Source: Pseudomonas sp. 7P_10.2_Bac1 (lineage in GTDB: Bacteria > Pseudomonadota > Gammaproteobacteria > Pseudomonadales > Pseudomonadaceae). From it: DNA of 64,000 nt. The stretch's first letter is position 1. Every line of letters begins with the position of its first letter. The translations under genes were made by a program, and so were the position numbers. The notes under the pieces were generated by a model. The model saw only the letters and a list, made by a program, of their open reading frames with translations. It was not told the origin of the DNA and ran no database searches. Shown one piece after another: positions 45,413 to 56,800 of this stretch. The DNA lies in contig NZ_JANLNV010000007.1 of assembly GCF_025465935.1 (NCBI RefSeq), positions 119,489 through 183,488 of the forward strand. Direction: 5' to 3'.

Positions 45413-46186
45413 ATGCGTCGCGTGGTGTTCAACCAAAAAGGTGGTGTGGGCAAGTCCAGCATCGCTTGTAACCTGGCGGCTGTCAGTGCCAGCGAGGGGT
45501 ATCGCACTCTGTTGGTCGATCTGGATGCCCAGGCCAATTCCACTCAATACCTCACCGGGCTGACAGGTGATGACATTCCGATGGGCATCGCAGAGTTCTT
45601 CAAGCAAAGCTTGTCTGCGGGCGTGGGGTCGAAGAAGAATCGGGTCGATATTTACGAAACACCGTTCGAAAACCTGCACATCATTACCGCCACGCCCGAA
45701 CTGGCAGACTTGCAGCCCAAGCTTGAGGCCAAGCACAAGATCAACAAGCTCAAGAAGCTGCTGGATGACTTGGCCGAAGATTACGACCGCATCTACATCG
45801 ACACGCCACCCGCCTTGAATTTCTATGCGGTATCCGCGTTGATCGCCTCTGATCGTGTACTGATCCCCTTCGACTGCGACAGCTTTTCGCGTCAGGCGTT
45901 GTATGGTCTGTTGACCGAGATCGAAGAGTTGAAAGACGACCACAACGAAGACCTGCTGGTTGAAGGCATTGTGGTCAACCAGTTTCAGGCCCGTGCCAGC
46001 TTGCCGCAGCAAATGCTCGATGAGTTGATTGCCGAAGGCTTGCCCGTGCTGCCGGTGTACCTCACCAGCTCAGTCAAAATGCGCGAGTCGCACCAGGCCA
46101 GCCAGCCGCTGGTGTATTTCGAACCACGACACAAGCTGACCCAGCAATTTATTGAGCTGCACGATTACCTGGATCAAAACGCTTAA
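45413..46186 (+). CDS. Solo ParA-family ATPase
   Basis: A 257-residue deviant-Walker ATPase. The P-loop NQKGGVGKSS is at residues 7-16 with the signature Lys, Walker A' LLVDLDAQANST and Walker B region IYIDTPPAL are present. ATG 45413 has GGAGG seven bases upstream. No parB gene or centromere-like array is next to it, so it is not a plasmid or chromosome partition pair; solo ParAs usually position other cargo. It is divergent from the APE operon and overlaps trxC tail to tail by four bases. Confidence 0.87.
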   Translation: MRRVVFNQKGGVGKSSIACNLAAVSASEGYRTLLVDLDAQANSTQYLTGLTGDDIPMGIAEFFKQSLSAGVGSKKNRVDIYETPFENLHIITATPELADLQPKLEAKHKINKLKKLLDDLAEDYDRIYIDTPPALNFYAVSALIASDRVLIPFDCDSFSRQALYGLLTEIEELKDDHNEDLLVEGIVVNQFQARASLPQQMLDELIAEGLPVLPVYLTSSVKMRESHQASQPLVYFEPRHKLTQQFIELHDYLDQNA

Positions 46187-46623
46187 GCGCTCACGCCGTG
46201 GCTTTGCAGCCAGGCCTTGAGCTGTTGCAACGGGAAGGCGCCGCTTTGGCGGGCGACTTCCTGGCCGTTTTTGTACAGGATCAGGCTTGGAATCGAGCGA
46301 ATGCCCAATTGCCCGGACAGTTGCTGGTTGGCATCGCTGTCCAGCTTGGCCAGTCGGCACACTCCCACCAATTGGCTGGCGGCTTGCTCGAATACCGGCG
46401 CAAAGGCCTTGCATGGCCCGCACCAATCAGCCCAAACATCCACCAGCAGCGGCAGATCGCCTTTGATCTGGCTGGCGTAATCGGTTTGCTTTAAATCGAA
46501 GGGCTTGGCGGTCAGCACTTCGTTCTTACAGCGCCCACACTTGGGGTGCTCGCCCACGCGCGCAGCGGGGATACGGTTAAGGCCGTTGCAGTGAGGGCAG
46601 GGTATAAGCAGCGGATCAGTCAT
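46183..46623 (-). CDS. trxC: Thioredoxin 2
   Basis: A 146-residue cytoplasmic disulfide reductase. The N-terminal zinc-binding extension has Cys9/Cys12 and Cys29/Cys32 (CPHC, CGRC), and the redox site is WCGPC at 67-71 in a normal thioredoxin fold with the cis-Pro in IRSIPSLIL. In E. coli TrxC belongs to the peroxide response; no OxyR site was identified here. Confidence 0.95.
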   Translation of the reverse strand: MTDPLLIPCPHCNGLNRIPAARVGEHPKCGRCKNEVLTAKPFDLKQTDYASQIKGDLPLLVDVWADWCGPCKAFAPVFEQAASQLVGVCRLAKLDSDANQQLSGQLGIRSIPSLILYKNGQEVARQSGAFPLQQLKAWLQSHGVSA

Positions 46624-47239
46624 TTAAAAAACTCCGGAAATTGCTGTGGCGCGCCCCTGTTCGCAATGAGCGCGTTGCGTAAAAGGTGCAGTTCAGCAGA
46701 TGTTGCCCCCGCCCGCCACTGGCTGACAGTCACTGCGCTCTTTGATGCAAGAGCCCACCGCAAAGCAAAGTGACCTGCCGGATACGCAGTCGTGGGTATT
46801 CGAAATACTCAGAGGAAACTTTCAGTTCAACGTGCGACAGATTTTCAAGTTGGCGGCCGGACCGATGTGTCTTTGATGAATCTTCGAGGGATTTAGAATT
46901 TTCCTACAAATAATTGCTTTTTGCCTTACATATTACGCTTGCAGATAGTTTTACTCTCCAGCGCCTAATAATCAGATGGTTGTTATTGTCCGAATTTGGC
47001 AGAAATCCATGCTTAGAGTGGATCTAATATGCTCTTGGGTCAATATGGGTATTCGTCTCTAACGGTAGTGTTGTATATAAATTTAAGTGCAGGGGGTGGC
47101 ATTTAAATATCTATATTTATCGACGTATAGGCGTGGGTGCCAAGGGGCAGTAATTATCGCGTTTGCGAGTCCGTAGCATCGTATGGTTTGGGAAGGTTTT
47201 TTGAAAGCTGCGCATCAAAATTGGGAAGGGGATTGATTA
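46624..47239. other. 616-bp AT-rich gap without recognisable genes
   Basis: The stretch separates trxC from the divergent acetyltransferase gene. From about 46800 on it becomes AT-rich (for example GTATATAAATTTAAGTG near 47072), like the following gene. No RNA gene, REP or convincing reading frame was seen; it presumably holds both promoters. Confidence 0.5.
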
Positions 47240-49171
47240 GTGCTGAACAAAAATATCACTTACCGGCCGGAAATAGACGGGCTACGAGCACTTGCTGTCA
47301 TCCTTGTTCTCCTGTATCACTTTGAGCTTGGTGTGCCCGGTGGGTTTGTCGGTGTTGATGTTTTCTTTGTGATTTCGGGGTATCTGATCACTGAAGTTAT
47401 CAAAAACTCCGTGTCCGCTGGACGATTTTCCTTCGTTGATTTTTATTCAAGAAGACTGCTCAGGTTGCACCCCGCGCTCATAGCGACCATTAGCCTCTGC
47501 CTGATTGCCGGGTATGTGCTGATGGATCCTGCTTCGTTTAGTGAACTTGCCAATTCTGCCACGTATTCTCTGTTCTCTGCGTCAAATTTCTATTTCTTGT
47601 TTAATCAGGGCTATTTTGATGCTTCGGCTAAAACGCAGCCATTGCTTCATACGTGGTCGTTAGCTGCTGAATGGCAGTTTTATATTGTTTGGCCGCTCGT
47701 CGTCTGGGGCACGCTGAAAATATCGGAACGTTTTCTTGTGTGGCTGTTGATCGCAATGGCGATAGGCTCGTTGGGTCTTTCTCAATATATGCTTTCTTAC
47801 AACTCGCCCGCTGCTTATTTTATGATGCCTTCGAGAATTTTTGAACTTTCTATTGGCGCAAGCCTAGTGTTCATATCAAGATATAGAGTGGGGGATGTTG
47901 TAAATTCACTTATCACCTTGCTGGGTCTTGCATTAATATTTATTTCGGCATTTGTGTTGGATGCGGCCTCTCCTTTTCCAGGAATTCTCGCGCTGATCCC
48001 ATGTTTTGGAGCTGCTGCATGCATTTATTCTGGGCATTCGACATCAGGCTCAGTGTTGCGCATTTGGCCAATGGTTAAGCTTGGTCTGGTTTCTTACTCT
48101 GTGTATTTGGTTCATTGGCCTACCGCAGTATTCTATAAATACTATATTTTTAGATCGCTCAATGTAGAAGAAAAATTAATCCTGCTCGCTTTATCTATTG
48201 TGCTCGGCTACGTTTTGTACGTCACGGTTGAGCGAATATTTATGAGGTCAAAGAAAGCTATAAAGCCGTTAGGTGTTTCATTCGTTGCCGTGTCTGTTGC
48301 TATTGTCACGTTTATTTGCATACTTATTGTGCAGGCCAGAGGTGTAGGTTCCAGAGTGCCCGCTGATTACCTTTCTTTTGCGGCCGATCCAGTTAACTTT
48401 CATACCAATAATTATGGTGGATACGGGTTTGATTTAGACAGCCAGTTAGGAAGTGAGAACGGTGAAAAAATTGCCGTTTTCGGAGGCGATAGCTTCGCTC
48501 ACCAATATGCAGTAGGAATGGACGCTGAACTTAAAAAACAAGGGTTAATGCTTGATGCTACTTTTTTACATGGGTGCATATTTTCCGGAGAGTACTCAAA
48601 CCAAGTAAACAAGTCTCCGAGGCCTGCATGTCGAGAGGCTTACAAAAAAGCAATGCTTAAGCTAGACGGTAACCTGCTACCGTTTATTCAGGCACAAAGT
48701 TGGGATGGTTACCTAGGCACAATTACAGACTCTACAGGAGCACTTGTGCCTGTTGACAATGCCTCTGAGTATCAAGCATTAATAGTTAAAATACTCACTG
48801 CGACAAGAAAAGACATAGGCGATCGAGACTTTATCATCATCGGTAATCAGCCATATCCCGCTAAACTCATTAGCCCGGCAACATGCCTATTGAGGCCCAA
48901 CTACATCGCGCAGCACTGTGAAAGCCTTCTTGAATACGTTGAGAGTGCTTCTGCGACCTTGTCGATAAATTCAGTTCTAAAGAATTTTGCGGCTTCTAAT
49001 CCCCGTACGTATTATGTAGATGCTACTGAAGCTTTTTGTAAAGAAAGTAAGTGTGGGATGGTGAGCTCTGGGAAAATTCTATATTCAGACTCATTTCATC
49101 TTTCAATAGATGGCTCTATTGCAGCTTCGCTAGGAATAGTAAATTTCATAGTGTCTACAAAAAATAAATAA
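47240..49171 (+). CDS. OafA/YrhL-type surface polysaccharide O-acetyltransferase with SGNH domain
   Basis: A 643-residue protein. Residues 1 to about 370 form an acyltransferase-3 membrane domain with ten or so helices, opening with YRPEIDGLRALAVILVLLYHF and GGFVGVDVFFVISGYLIT. The C-terminal part is an SGNH-hydrolase-like periplasmic domain with block I FGGDSFAHQY (about 413) and block V DSFHLSIDGS near the end. Such proteins acetylate O-antigen or other exported glycans. The GTG start follows AAGGGG. Base and codon use are much more AT-rich than the neighbours, suggesting transfer. Confidence 0.88.
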   Translation: MLNKNITYRPEIDGLRALAVILVLLYHFELGVPGGFVGVDVFFVISGYLITEVIKNSVSAGRFSFVDFYSRRLLRLHPALIATISLCLIAGYVLMDPASFSELANSATYSLFSASNFYFLFNQGYFDASAKTQPLLHTWSLAAEWQFYIVWPLVVWGTLKISERFLVWLLIAMAIGSLGLSQYMLSYNSPAAYFMMPSRIFELSIGASLVFISRYRVGDVVNSLITLLGLALIFISAFVLDAASPFPGILALIPCFGAAACIYSGHSTSGSVLRIWPMVKLGLVSYSVYLVHWPTAVFYKYYIFRSLNVEEKLILLALSIVLGYVLYVTVERIFMRSKKAIKPLGVSFVAVSVAIVTFICILIVQARGVGSRVPADYLSFAADPVNFHTNNYGGYGFDLDSQLGSENGEKIAVFGGDSFAHQYAVGMDAELKKQGLMLDATFLHGCIFSGEYSNQVNKSPRPACREAYKKAMLKLDGNLLPFIQAQSWDGYLGTITDSTGALVPVDNASEYQALIVKILTATRKDIGDRDFIIIGNQPYPAKLISPATCLLRPNYIAQHCESLLEYVESASATLSINSVLKNFAASNPRTYYVDATEAFCKESKCGMVSSGKILYSDSFHLSIDGSIAASLGIVNFIVSTKNK

Positions 49172-49206
49172 TTGAGCTCAATCAGTCCTGAGCAATCATT
49201 TGCATG

Positions 49207-49258
49207 TCTCGCGATTTTTTAAGATCAAAAGATCGCGAGACAAGCTCGCTCCTACACG
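49207..49258. repeat. Partial REP palindrome
   Basis: TCTCGCGATTTTTTAAGATC pairs with GATCGCGAGA, and the right arm continues to CAAGCTCGCTCCTAC. The left GTAGGAGC part is missing, so the element is truncated on one side. Confidence 0.8.
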
Positions 49259-49269
49259 GTTTTAGTTTT

Positions 49270-50825
<1,556 letters not shown>

Positions 50826-50841
50826 ACGTTTAGGCGTCCTG

Positions 50842-53800
50842 CTAGTCGGGTTTACCCGGTTGGGGCTTTTGCTCCGGCGCTGGCAGGTCCATGGGCACCA
50901 GTTTGTATTCCTGGTTGCTGGTGTTCTTGAGGTACACCTCCATCTGCTGGAACGAGATGTTGATGTGGTGTTTCTTGAACTCGCGGTTGATAAAGCGGTT
51001 CACTTCGTCGACTACTGGGTTGCGGTCGCCCAGGTCACGCACGTGCATGCGCAGTTCGTGGTCCAGCGTGCTTTGGCCGAAGCTCAAGAAGTACACATGC
51101 GGCTCGGGCTCTTTGAGCACGCGCGGGTTGTCTTGCGCGGCCTTGAGCAGCAACTGCTTGACCAAATCCAGGTCCGACCCGTAATCGACACCCAGCTTGA
51201 GGGTCACGCGGGTGATGGTATCGGTCAACGACCAGTTGATCAGTTGCCCGGTGATGAAGGTTTTGTTCGGGACAATGATGTCCTTGCGGTCGAAGTCGGT
51301 GATGGTGGTGGCCCGGATGCGGATCTTGCTTACGGTGCCCGACAGGTTGCCGATGGTGATTGTGTCGCCAATCCGTACCGGGCGCTCGAAGAGGATCATG
51401 ATGCCGGAGATAAAGTTGGCGAAAATTTCTTGCATGCCGAAGCCCAGGCCAACGGAGAGTGCCGCCACCAGCCATTGCAACTTGTCCCAGCTCACCCCCA
51501 AGGTCGACAACGTGGCGACAAAGCCGACACCGATGATCACGTAAGTCAGCAGCGTCGTGGTGGCGTAGGCGCTGCCTTGGGCCAGATCGAGCCGTGACAG
51601 CACCAAGACTTCCAGCAGGCCGGGCAAGTTGCGCGCCAGCGCGATGCTGATGCCGATGATAACCAGCGCACCGATCACGTCGCCAATACTGATCGGCACC
51701 ATGCTCATGTTTGCGCCGGTACCGCTGGTGTACTCGTACAGGGTGATGTTGTCGAGGTAAGAAAACACTGAAATCAGGTCGGCCCATACCCAATACAGCA
51801 CCCCGATAAAGGCTGCGAGCAATGCCAGGCGAATCAGGCGCAGCGATTGCTGATTGACCTGTTCGATGTCCAGCGTCGGTTCTTCAACAATGGCATCGTT
51901 GCCTTCACCCGCTTCCTTGGCGGCCTGGCGCTTGGCCAGCGCCCGCTGATAGGCCAGACGACGAGCGGCGACGGCGAGCCCACGTACAAAGGTGGCCTCA
52001 ACCACCAGCCATAGCATCAGCAGGTAGAGGGTGTTGATGAGCCGGTCGCTGAGTTTGAGTGCGGTGTAGTAGTAGCCAAAACACACCGCCAAAAACAGCG
52101 TGAGAGGCAGCAGGGCGAAGGCGAAACCCAGCAGTTTGCGCACGCGGTAGGCTTTTTTCTCGGTCTGGTCGTTGAGGATCAGGCGGCACAACAGCCACGC
52201 CATGGCGGCGTAGCACGTCAACACCACGAGGATACCCAGTACGTCGTCTGCCAGCGCCGCCGGTTGTTGTTCGGCAAAGGCGACCACCGCGACCAATGCC
52301 AGCACCACCAGCCCGAGCTTGCGGATCCAGTTCTGCAGGAAGGAAACCAGCGGTTTCTCCCAACGGAAATGCAATTCGGCTACGCCGCCCGGTGCCAAAA
52401 TCCGATAAGCCGTGTAGAACACCAGCCAGGCTTCGGCCATTTGCATCAATGCCGCGCCAGTGTTGGCATTCATGCCGCGGGCGTCGGTTTGCAAGGCATA
52501 GCCGCACAGCGCCAGGGCCAATGAAATCGGCATCGCCAGCAAAATGTTGATCAGAATCGCCAACGGCGTGTGCCACTGGCTGTCACGCTTGAAGTGGCCA
52601 ATGTCCTTATGGATATCGTTGAGTTTGTTGTACAGGTAACGGCGCTTCCACAGCAGGCCCACCACCACCAAGACAAACGGCAAAAACAACAATGGCCGCT
52701 GGATCAGGCCTTCTGCTAGCTCGGTAACACTTGAGCCCCACGGCAGCATGACGATCTGTTGCTTGAGGTGGCGCGGGGCCGACTCCAGCCAATCCAGGTC
52801 CAGCGGCTTGTTGCTGGGGATCCAGAACATCTGCTCTTCCAGCGTTGCCCGCAGGCCTTGTGCGGTGCTGAGCAACTGTTTCTGGTTCAGTTGCAGGTTG
52901 ATCGACTCACTGAGCAGGGAACTGAGCTCGCGATTCAAGCGGTCCAGCAGGTCGCTGCGGGTGTTGACCAGTTCGAGCAGGGTCTTGCGCAGTTGTGGGG
53001 TCACCTGGTCGGCAGGCTGGGTCGATAGCAGGTTGTCGACATAAACAATCGGGCTGCTGATCAGCTCGCGCTGTTGATTGATTTCAAATTGGTACAGGCG
53101 AATATCAGCGATTTCGTCTGCCAGGTTCTTGTCCATCTTTTGCAGGCGCGGCAGCGCTTGCTTTTGCTGATAGAGGATCTTGGACAGCAGCAAACTGCCC
53201 CGTAGGACGTTGATTTGCTCATCCAGCGCCTGGTCGCTTTGGGTAACGTTGTCCAGTTGCTGCTTGGTTTCAAGGTTTTGCTGGGTGACCACATTGAGCC
53301 GGTCAGTGCTGCGCAACAGATAGTCGGAGAGCCTGAGGTTGGTGGCACTTTCGGTGGCCAGCAGGCTGCTGCTGCCAGACTTTTGAGCCTCGATCGATTG
53401 TTCGGTCACGGTCTGTTGCGACTGCGCCAGACGCTTCTTGTTGATCAGGGTCTGCAGGTCCTGGATTTCCTGGTCCTGGCGTGTGGTTTTTTCCAGCAAT
53501 AGATCGTGCTGGCTACCGCTCAAGTCTTGCAGTTGGCTGTTGCCGGCCAGTTCCTGACGGCGCAGCGCGATCAACGCGGTGAGTGCCGCCGACTCGGCGC
53601 TGAGCTGGTTGCGCTGGTCCTGCGTGAGCACTTTGCCGTTATCGCGGCCAACTTTGAGGATGCTGCCAATCTGCTGGATGCGTGTCTGGCTGTTACTGAT
53701 CTCGGCTTGCGCCCGCTCAGGACGGGTCTGGGCGGCGATGCTCTGGGTGTTGGCACTGGCCAGCGCCTTTTGCAGCTCGCCTTGTTCGGTGGTGCGGTCA

Positions 53801-54168
53801 GCGAGCATTTGCTCCAGTTGCTGCACCGACAGGTTGGCGTAACGCTGTTCGATGGGCACCACTTTGCTGGCCTTGAGGCGCGCCAGTTCACGTTGGTTAT
53901 CGGCCGTTTGGCGTGGCGCACTGTTGAGCTGATCCTTGACTTCGCTCAGGCGCTGTTCGTAATCGGTTTTGTTGGCCAGCAGCGATAGGGTTTGTTCCAG
54001 CACCGTCTGCAAGGCTTTCTGGTCAGCGTCGGGCAGTTTGCGGTCGGCTATTTTGTCCAGGCTGAGCTGCACGGCCTCGGCGGTGGGCGGATCACCCGCT
54101 TGTACCGGGCCAACGGAAAGGCTCAGACCGAGCAGGACTGTTGCGAAAAACGTGCGCAGAGTTGGCAT
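50842..54168 (-). CDS. mscK: MscK/KefA-type mechanosensitive channel
   Basis: A 1108-residue channel: signal peptide (to QAG, about 25), a long periplasmic region rich in coiled coil (about 30-480), around eleven transmembrane segments, and the MscS-like pore domain (about 830-1050) with the Gly-rich pore helix WLVAALSVGLGFGMQEIFANF and the beta domain FERPVRIGDTITIG... SKIRIRATTITDFDRKDIIVPN. The length is close to E. coli MscK (1120). It opens on membrane tension to protect against osmotic downshock. It follows the K+/H+ antiporter gene by 35 bases on the same strand, so the two are probably co-transcribed for ion/osmotic control. Confidence 0.92.
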   Translation of the reverse strand: MPTLRTFFATVLLGLSLSVGPVQAGDPPTAEAVQLSLDKIADRKLPDADQKALQTVLEQTLSLLANKTDYEQRLSEVKDQLNSAPRQTADNQRELARLKASKVVPIEQRYANLSVQQLEQMLADRTTEQGELQKALASANTQSIAAQTRPERAQAEISNSQTRIQQIGSILKVGRDNGKVLTQDQRNQLSAESAALTALIALRRQELAGNSQLQDLSGSQHDLLLEKTTRQDQEIQDLQTLINKKRLAQSQQTVTEQSIEAQKSGSSSLLATESATNLRLSDYLLRSTDRLNVVTQQNLETKQQLDNVTQSDQALDEQINVLRGSLLLSKILYQQKQALPRLQKMDKNLADEIADIRLYQFEINQQRELISSPIVYVDNLLSTQPADQVTPQLRKTLLELVNTRSDLLDRLNRELSSLLSESINLQLNQKQLLSTAQGLRATLEEQMFWIPSNKPLDLDWLESAPRHLKQQIVMLPWGSSVTELAEGLIQRPLLFLPFVLVVVGLLWKRRYLYNKLNDIHKDIGHFKRDSQWHTPLAILINILLAMPISLALALCGYALQTDARGMNANTGAALMQMAEAWLVFYTAYRILAPGGVAELHFRWEKPLVSFLQNWIRKLGLVVLALVAVVAFAEQQPAALADDVLGILVVLTCYAAMAWLLCRLILNDQTEKKAYRVRKLLGFAFALLPLTLFLAVCFGYYYTALKLSDRLINTLYLLMLWLVVEATFVRGLAVAARRLAYQRALAKRQAAKEAGEGNDAIVEEPTLDIEQVNQQSLRLIRLALLAAFIGVLYWVWADLISVFSYLDNITLYEYTSGTGANMSMVPISIGDVIGALVIIGISIALARNLPGLLEVLVLSRLDLAQGSAYATTTLLTYVIIGVGFVATLSTLGVSWDKLQWLVAALSVGLGFGMQEIFANFISGIMILFERPVRIGDTITIGNLSGTVSKIRIRATTITDFDRKDIIVPNKTFITGQLINWSLTDTITRVTLKLGVDYGSDLDLVKQLLLKAAQDNPRVLKEPEPHVYFLSFGQSTLDHELRMHVRDLGDRNPVVDEVNRFINREFKKHHINISFQQMEVYLKNTSNQEYKLVPMDLPAPEQKPQPGKPD

Positions 54169-54203
54169 AGAATCCGGTCAAGCAAGCGTAGGAAATTGGG
54201 AGT

Positions 54204-55946
54204 TTAGAGGAACAACCCCGGTCCTGGGGCACTTCCTTCGGGGAATCTGACGCCCACTTTGCCTATCTTGTTCCCGTCCATGACCGCGACGGTCCAGATG
54301 GTGTTGTTCCACTCGACCTGGTCGCCGACCACCGGTGCGCCGCCGACTTTTTGCGCGATAAAGCTGCTGAGCGGAATGTCGGGGTTGATGCCGTCGAGCT
54401 TCAGGCCGTAGAGCGCCGACACCGCGCCCAGTTGAGCATCGCCTTCGAGGACGAAGTCGCCGAAGAAACGCAGGTCCAGGCCACGAGTTGGCGGCTGGCT
54501 GAACAGTTTGCCGAGGGCTGGCAAATTGTGTTCATGGCCGATGACGCACAACAAATCGCCAATTTCGAGCGTGGTACTGCCCGACGGATGGAGCAGTTTT
54601 TGATCGCGGAACAACGCCGCGATTCGTGTGCCTTCTGGCATTTTCAGTTCACGCAGGGCCGCGCCGATGCACCAGTTTTGTGCGTCCAGCCGATAAACGA
54701 ACAGTTCCCACTCGCTGGTCACGTGCACTTCCAATGCTGCACGGGAGATCGGTGCGAGGTCTGGCGGTACGGTGACCTTGAGCAGCTTGGCGACCCACGG
54801 CAGGCTCGTGCCTTGTACTAGAAGGGATACCAGCACGATAAAGAAGGCGAGGTTGAAATACAGCTGCGCATTAGGCAGCCCGGCCATCAGCGGGAACACC
54901 GCGAGAATAATCGGCACCGCGCCGCGCAACCCGACCCACGAGATAAAAGCTTTTTCGCGGCCATGGAACGCCTTGAAAGGCAGCAGGCCGACGATCACTG
55001 ACAGCGGGCGCGCGAACAGAATCATCCACAGGGCCAGCAGCAGCGCGGGCACCGCGATAGGCAGCAGGTCGTGGGGCGTAACCAGCAGGCCCAGCACCAG
55101 AAACATGCCAATCTGTGCCAGCCAGGCCATGCCGTCGAGCATGTGCAAAATGCCGTGGCGGCTGCGGATCGGGCTGTTACCCAGCACCAGCCCGCACAGG
55201 TAAACGGCTAAAAAGCCGCTGCCGTGCAGGGCGTTGGTCAGGGCAAACACCACCAGCCCGCCAGCGATGACCAGAATCGGGTACAGGCCATTGGCCAAGT
55301 GGATGCGGTTGACCATTTGCAGCATCAGCCAGCCCCCGGCCAGGCCGACGATCCCGCCGATACCGAATTCGCGCAGCAGGTCGAGCAGCAGGCTGGCGTG
55401 CAGGGTGGTTTCACCGCTGGCGAGCATATCGATCAGGGTGACGGTGAGAAACACCGCCATGGGATCGTTACTGCCGGACTCGATCTCAAGGCTGGCCGAG
55501 ACCCGTTCGTTCAAGCCCTTGCCGCCGAGTAGCGAGAACACCGCCGCGGCATCGGTGGAACCGACAATGGCGCCGATCAACAGGCCCTGGATCAGGTTGA
55601 GGTTGAACAGCCAGGCCGCCACCATCCCGGTAAGGCCGGTGGTGATCATCACCCCCACCGTGGCCAGTGAGAGGGCGGGCCACAGGGCTACCCGGAAACT
55701 GGACACCCGCGTGCGCAAGCCGCCGTCTAGCAGAATCACCGCCAGCGCGAGGTTGCCCACCAGGTACGCGGTCGGGTAGTTGTCGAAAATGATGCCGCCG
55801 CCATCCACCCCGGCGGCCATGCCGACGGCCAGGATAATCACCAGGATCGGAATGCCCAGGCGTGAAGACAGGGAACTGACCAGAATACTTGCGCCTACCA
55901 GCAACGCGCCGATCAAGAACAGGCTGTTGATGGTCGTCGCATTCAA
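54204..55946 (-). CDS. nhaP2: Potassium/proton antiporter NhaP2 (CvrA)
   Basis: A 580-residue CPA1 antiporter. The N-terminal 390 residues hold about twelve helices with the ion-site motif [21 protein letters not shown] and [14 protein letters not shown] TrkA-C domain (about 405-485; [19 protein letters not shown]) and a CorC/HlyC-type C-terminal domain (about 495-575) follow, matching E. coli CvrA. It exports K+ for protons under low osmolarity or alkaline load. TTG at 55946 ([16 protein letters not shown]) matches the family start and follows GGAG; a longer frame would begin 14 codons earlier. Confidence 0.92.
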   Translation of the reverse strand: MNATTINSLFLIGALLVGASILVSSLSSRLGIPILVIILAVGMAAGVDGGGIIFDNYPTAYLVGNLALAVILLDGGLRTRVSSFRVALWPALSLATVGVMITTGLTGMVAAWLFNLNLIQGLLIGAIVGSTDAAAVFSLLGGKGLNERVSASLEIESGSNDPMAVFLTVTLIDMLASGETTLHASLLLDLLREFGIGGIVGLAGGWLMLQMVNRIHLANGLYPILVIAGGLVVFALTNALHGSGFLAVYLCGLVLGNSPIRSRHGILHMLDGMAWLAQIGMFLVLGLLVTPHDLLPIAVPALLLALWMILFARPLSVIVGLLPFKAFHGREKAFISWVGLRGAVPIILAVFPLMAGLPNAQLYFNLAFFIVLVSLLVQGTSLPWVAKLLKVTVPPDLAPISRAALEVHVTSEWELFVYRLDAQNWCIGAALRELKMPEGTRIAALFRDQKLLHPSGSTTLEIGDLLCVIGHEHNLPALGKLFSQPPTRGLDLRFFGDFVLEGDAQLGAVSALYGLKLDGINPDIPLSSFIAQKVGGAPVVGDQVEWNNTIWTVAVMDGNKIGKVGVRFPEGSAPGPGLFL

Positions 55947-56172
55947 AGGCAGTACTCCAGAAAAGACTAAAAGACAGGGCGTAGCCATGCAGGCTACGTG
56001 CCAGCGATTCTAACCCGCGTTGTCAGCGCGCTGTCAAAAAGCTTTTGAGCCGGGTGTCAGTCTTTGACTACTACTAAATTGGTTTTTCCTTACACGAAAT
56101 ATGGAGCAGGCCTGCATTTTTATGTTGGGCAAATTGTGTCTACTTCGGGCTCCGATTAAACATGGACGAGTC

Positions 56173-56721
56173 ATGAAGCCGACAACTGCGACGGATGGCA
56201 GACCCCGCGTGCTGTACATCGTGTCTATCCACAAGTTTGTGCTGTTGTATCTGATGACGGGTGGCGGGTATTTGTTTTACTGGTCTTACCTTAACTGGAT
56301 GTCTTACAAAAAGGCCTCTGGCGTGGCAATCACACCGGTGGCGCGCGGGCTGTTCTGGCCCTTTTGCATTCTTTCCCTGTTTGAAAAGGTTCAGCATGAA
56401 CTGGACCGACAAGGCCTGAGTTGTCGATGGCATCCCGAGATCAGGGGGTTATTGATCATGCTGATGGTCATGACCTCGGTACTGACATTCACCTTTTTCA
56501 GTCGGCCTCTGGATACCCCCTATGTCTTGCTGGCCAATGGCGTGTTGATCTTAAGCAGCGTCTGTCTGTTCATCGGCGCCCAGCGCGCGATCAACCTGTT
56601 GAGCGGCGACCCAACTGGCCGTGGCAATTGCAGCTTTAGTCTGGCCAACCTGGCGTGGATGGGCGCTGTATCGTTTGGCCTGGTGTTGGTGACCTACCGC
56701 GCCTTTGTGCTCGACGTTTAA
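56173..56721 (+). CDS. Unrecognised four-helix inner-membrane protein
   Basis: A 182-residue protein. After a polar N-terminus (KPTTATDGRPR) it has about four transmembrane segments (FVLLYLMTGGGYLFYWSY near 22-39; LLIMLMVMTSVLTFTFF near 96-112; VLLANGVLILSSVCLFIGA near 120-138; WMGAVSFGLVLVTYRAF near 160-177). The YLFYWSYLNWMSYKKA segment is typical of pseudomonad membrane proteins of unknown function. ATG 56173 behind GGACGAG is preferred to an ATG at 56101 that would add an unrelated N-terminus. Single gene with its own terminator. Confidence 0.65.
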   Translation: MKPTTATDGRPRVLYIVSIHKFVLLYLMTGGGYLFYWSYLNWMSYKKASGVAITPVARGLFWPFCILSLFEKVQHELDRQGLSCRWHPEIRGLLIMLMVMTSVLTFTFFSRPLDTPYVLLANGVLILSSVCLFIGAQRAINLLSGDPTGRGNCSFSLANLAWMGAVSFGLVLVTYRAFVLDV

Positions 56722-56745
56722 AAAGAGGTCTGAACGGCGAGCATA

Positions 56746-56781
56746 AAAAAACCGGGCCCCTGCAAGGGGGCCCGGTTTTTC
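56746..56781. terminator. Strong bidirectional terminator between the membrane protein gene and putA
   Basis: AAAAAACCGGGCCCC pairs with GGGGCCCGGTTTTT around TGCAAG. A-rich and T-rich flanks serve the plus-strand gene ending at 56721 and the minus-strand putA ending at 56801. Confidence 0.93.
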
Positions 56782-56800
56782 TGGTTCAGCCAGGTAGCAA

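Noticed and set aside
45413..46186. Plasmid partition locus suggesting an integrated plasmid
   Set aside because: ParA stands alone, with no ParB, replication or mobility genes, and its base composition equals the chromosome.
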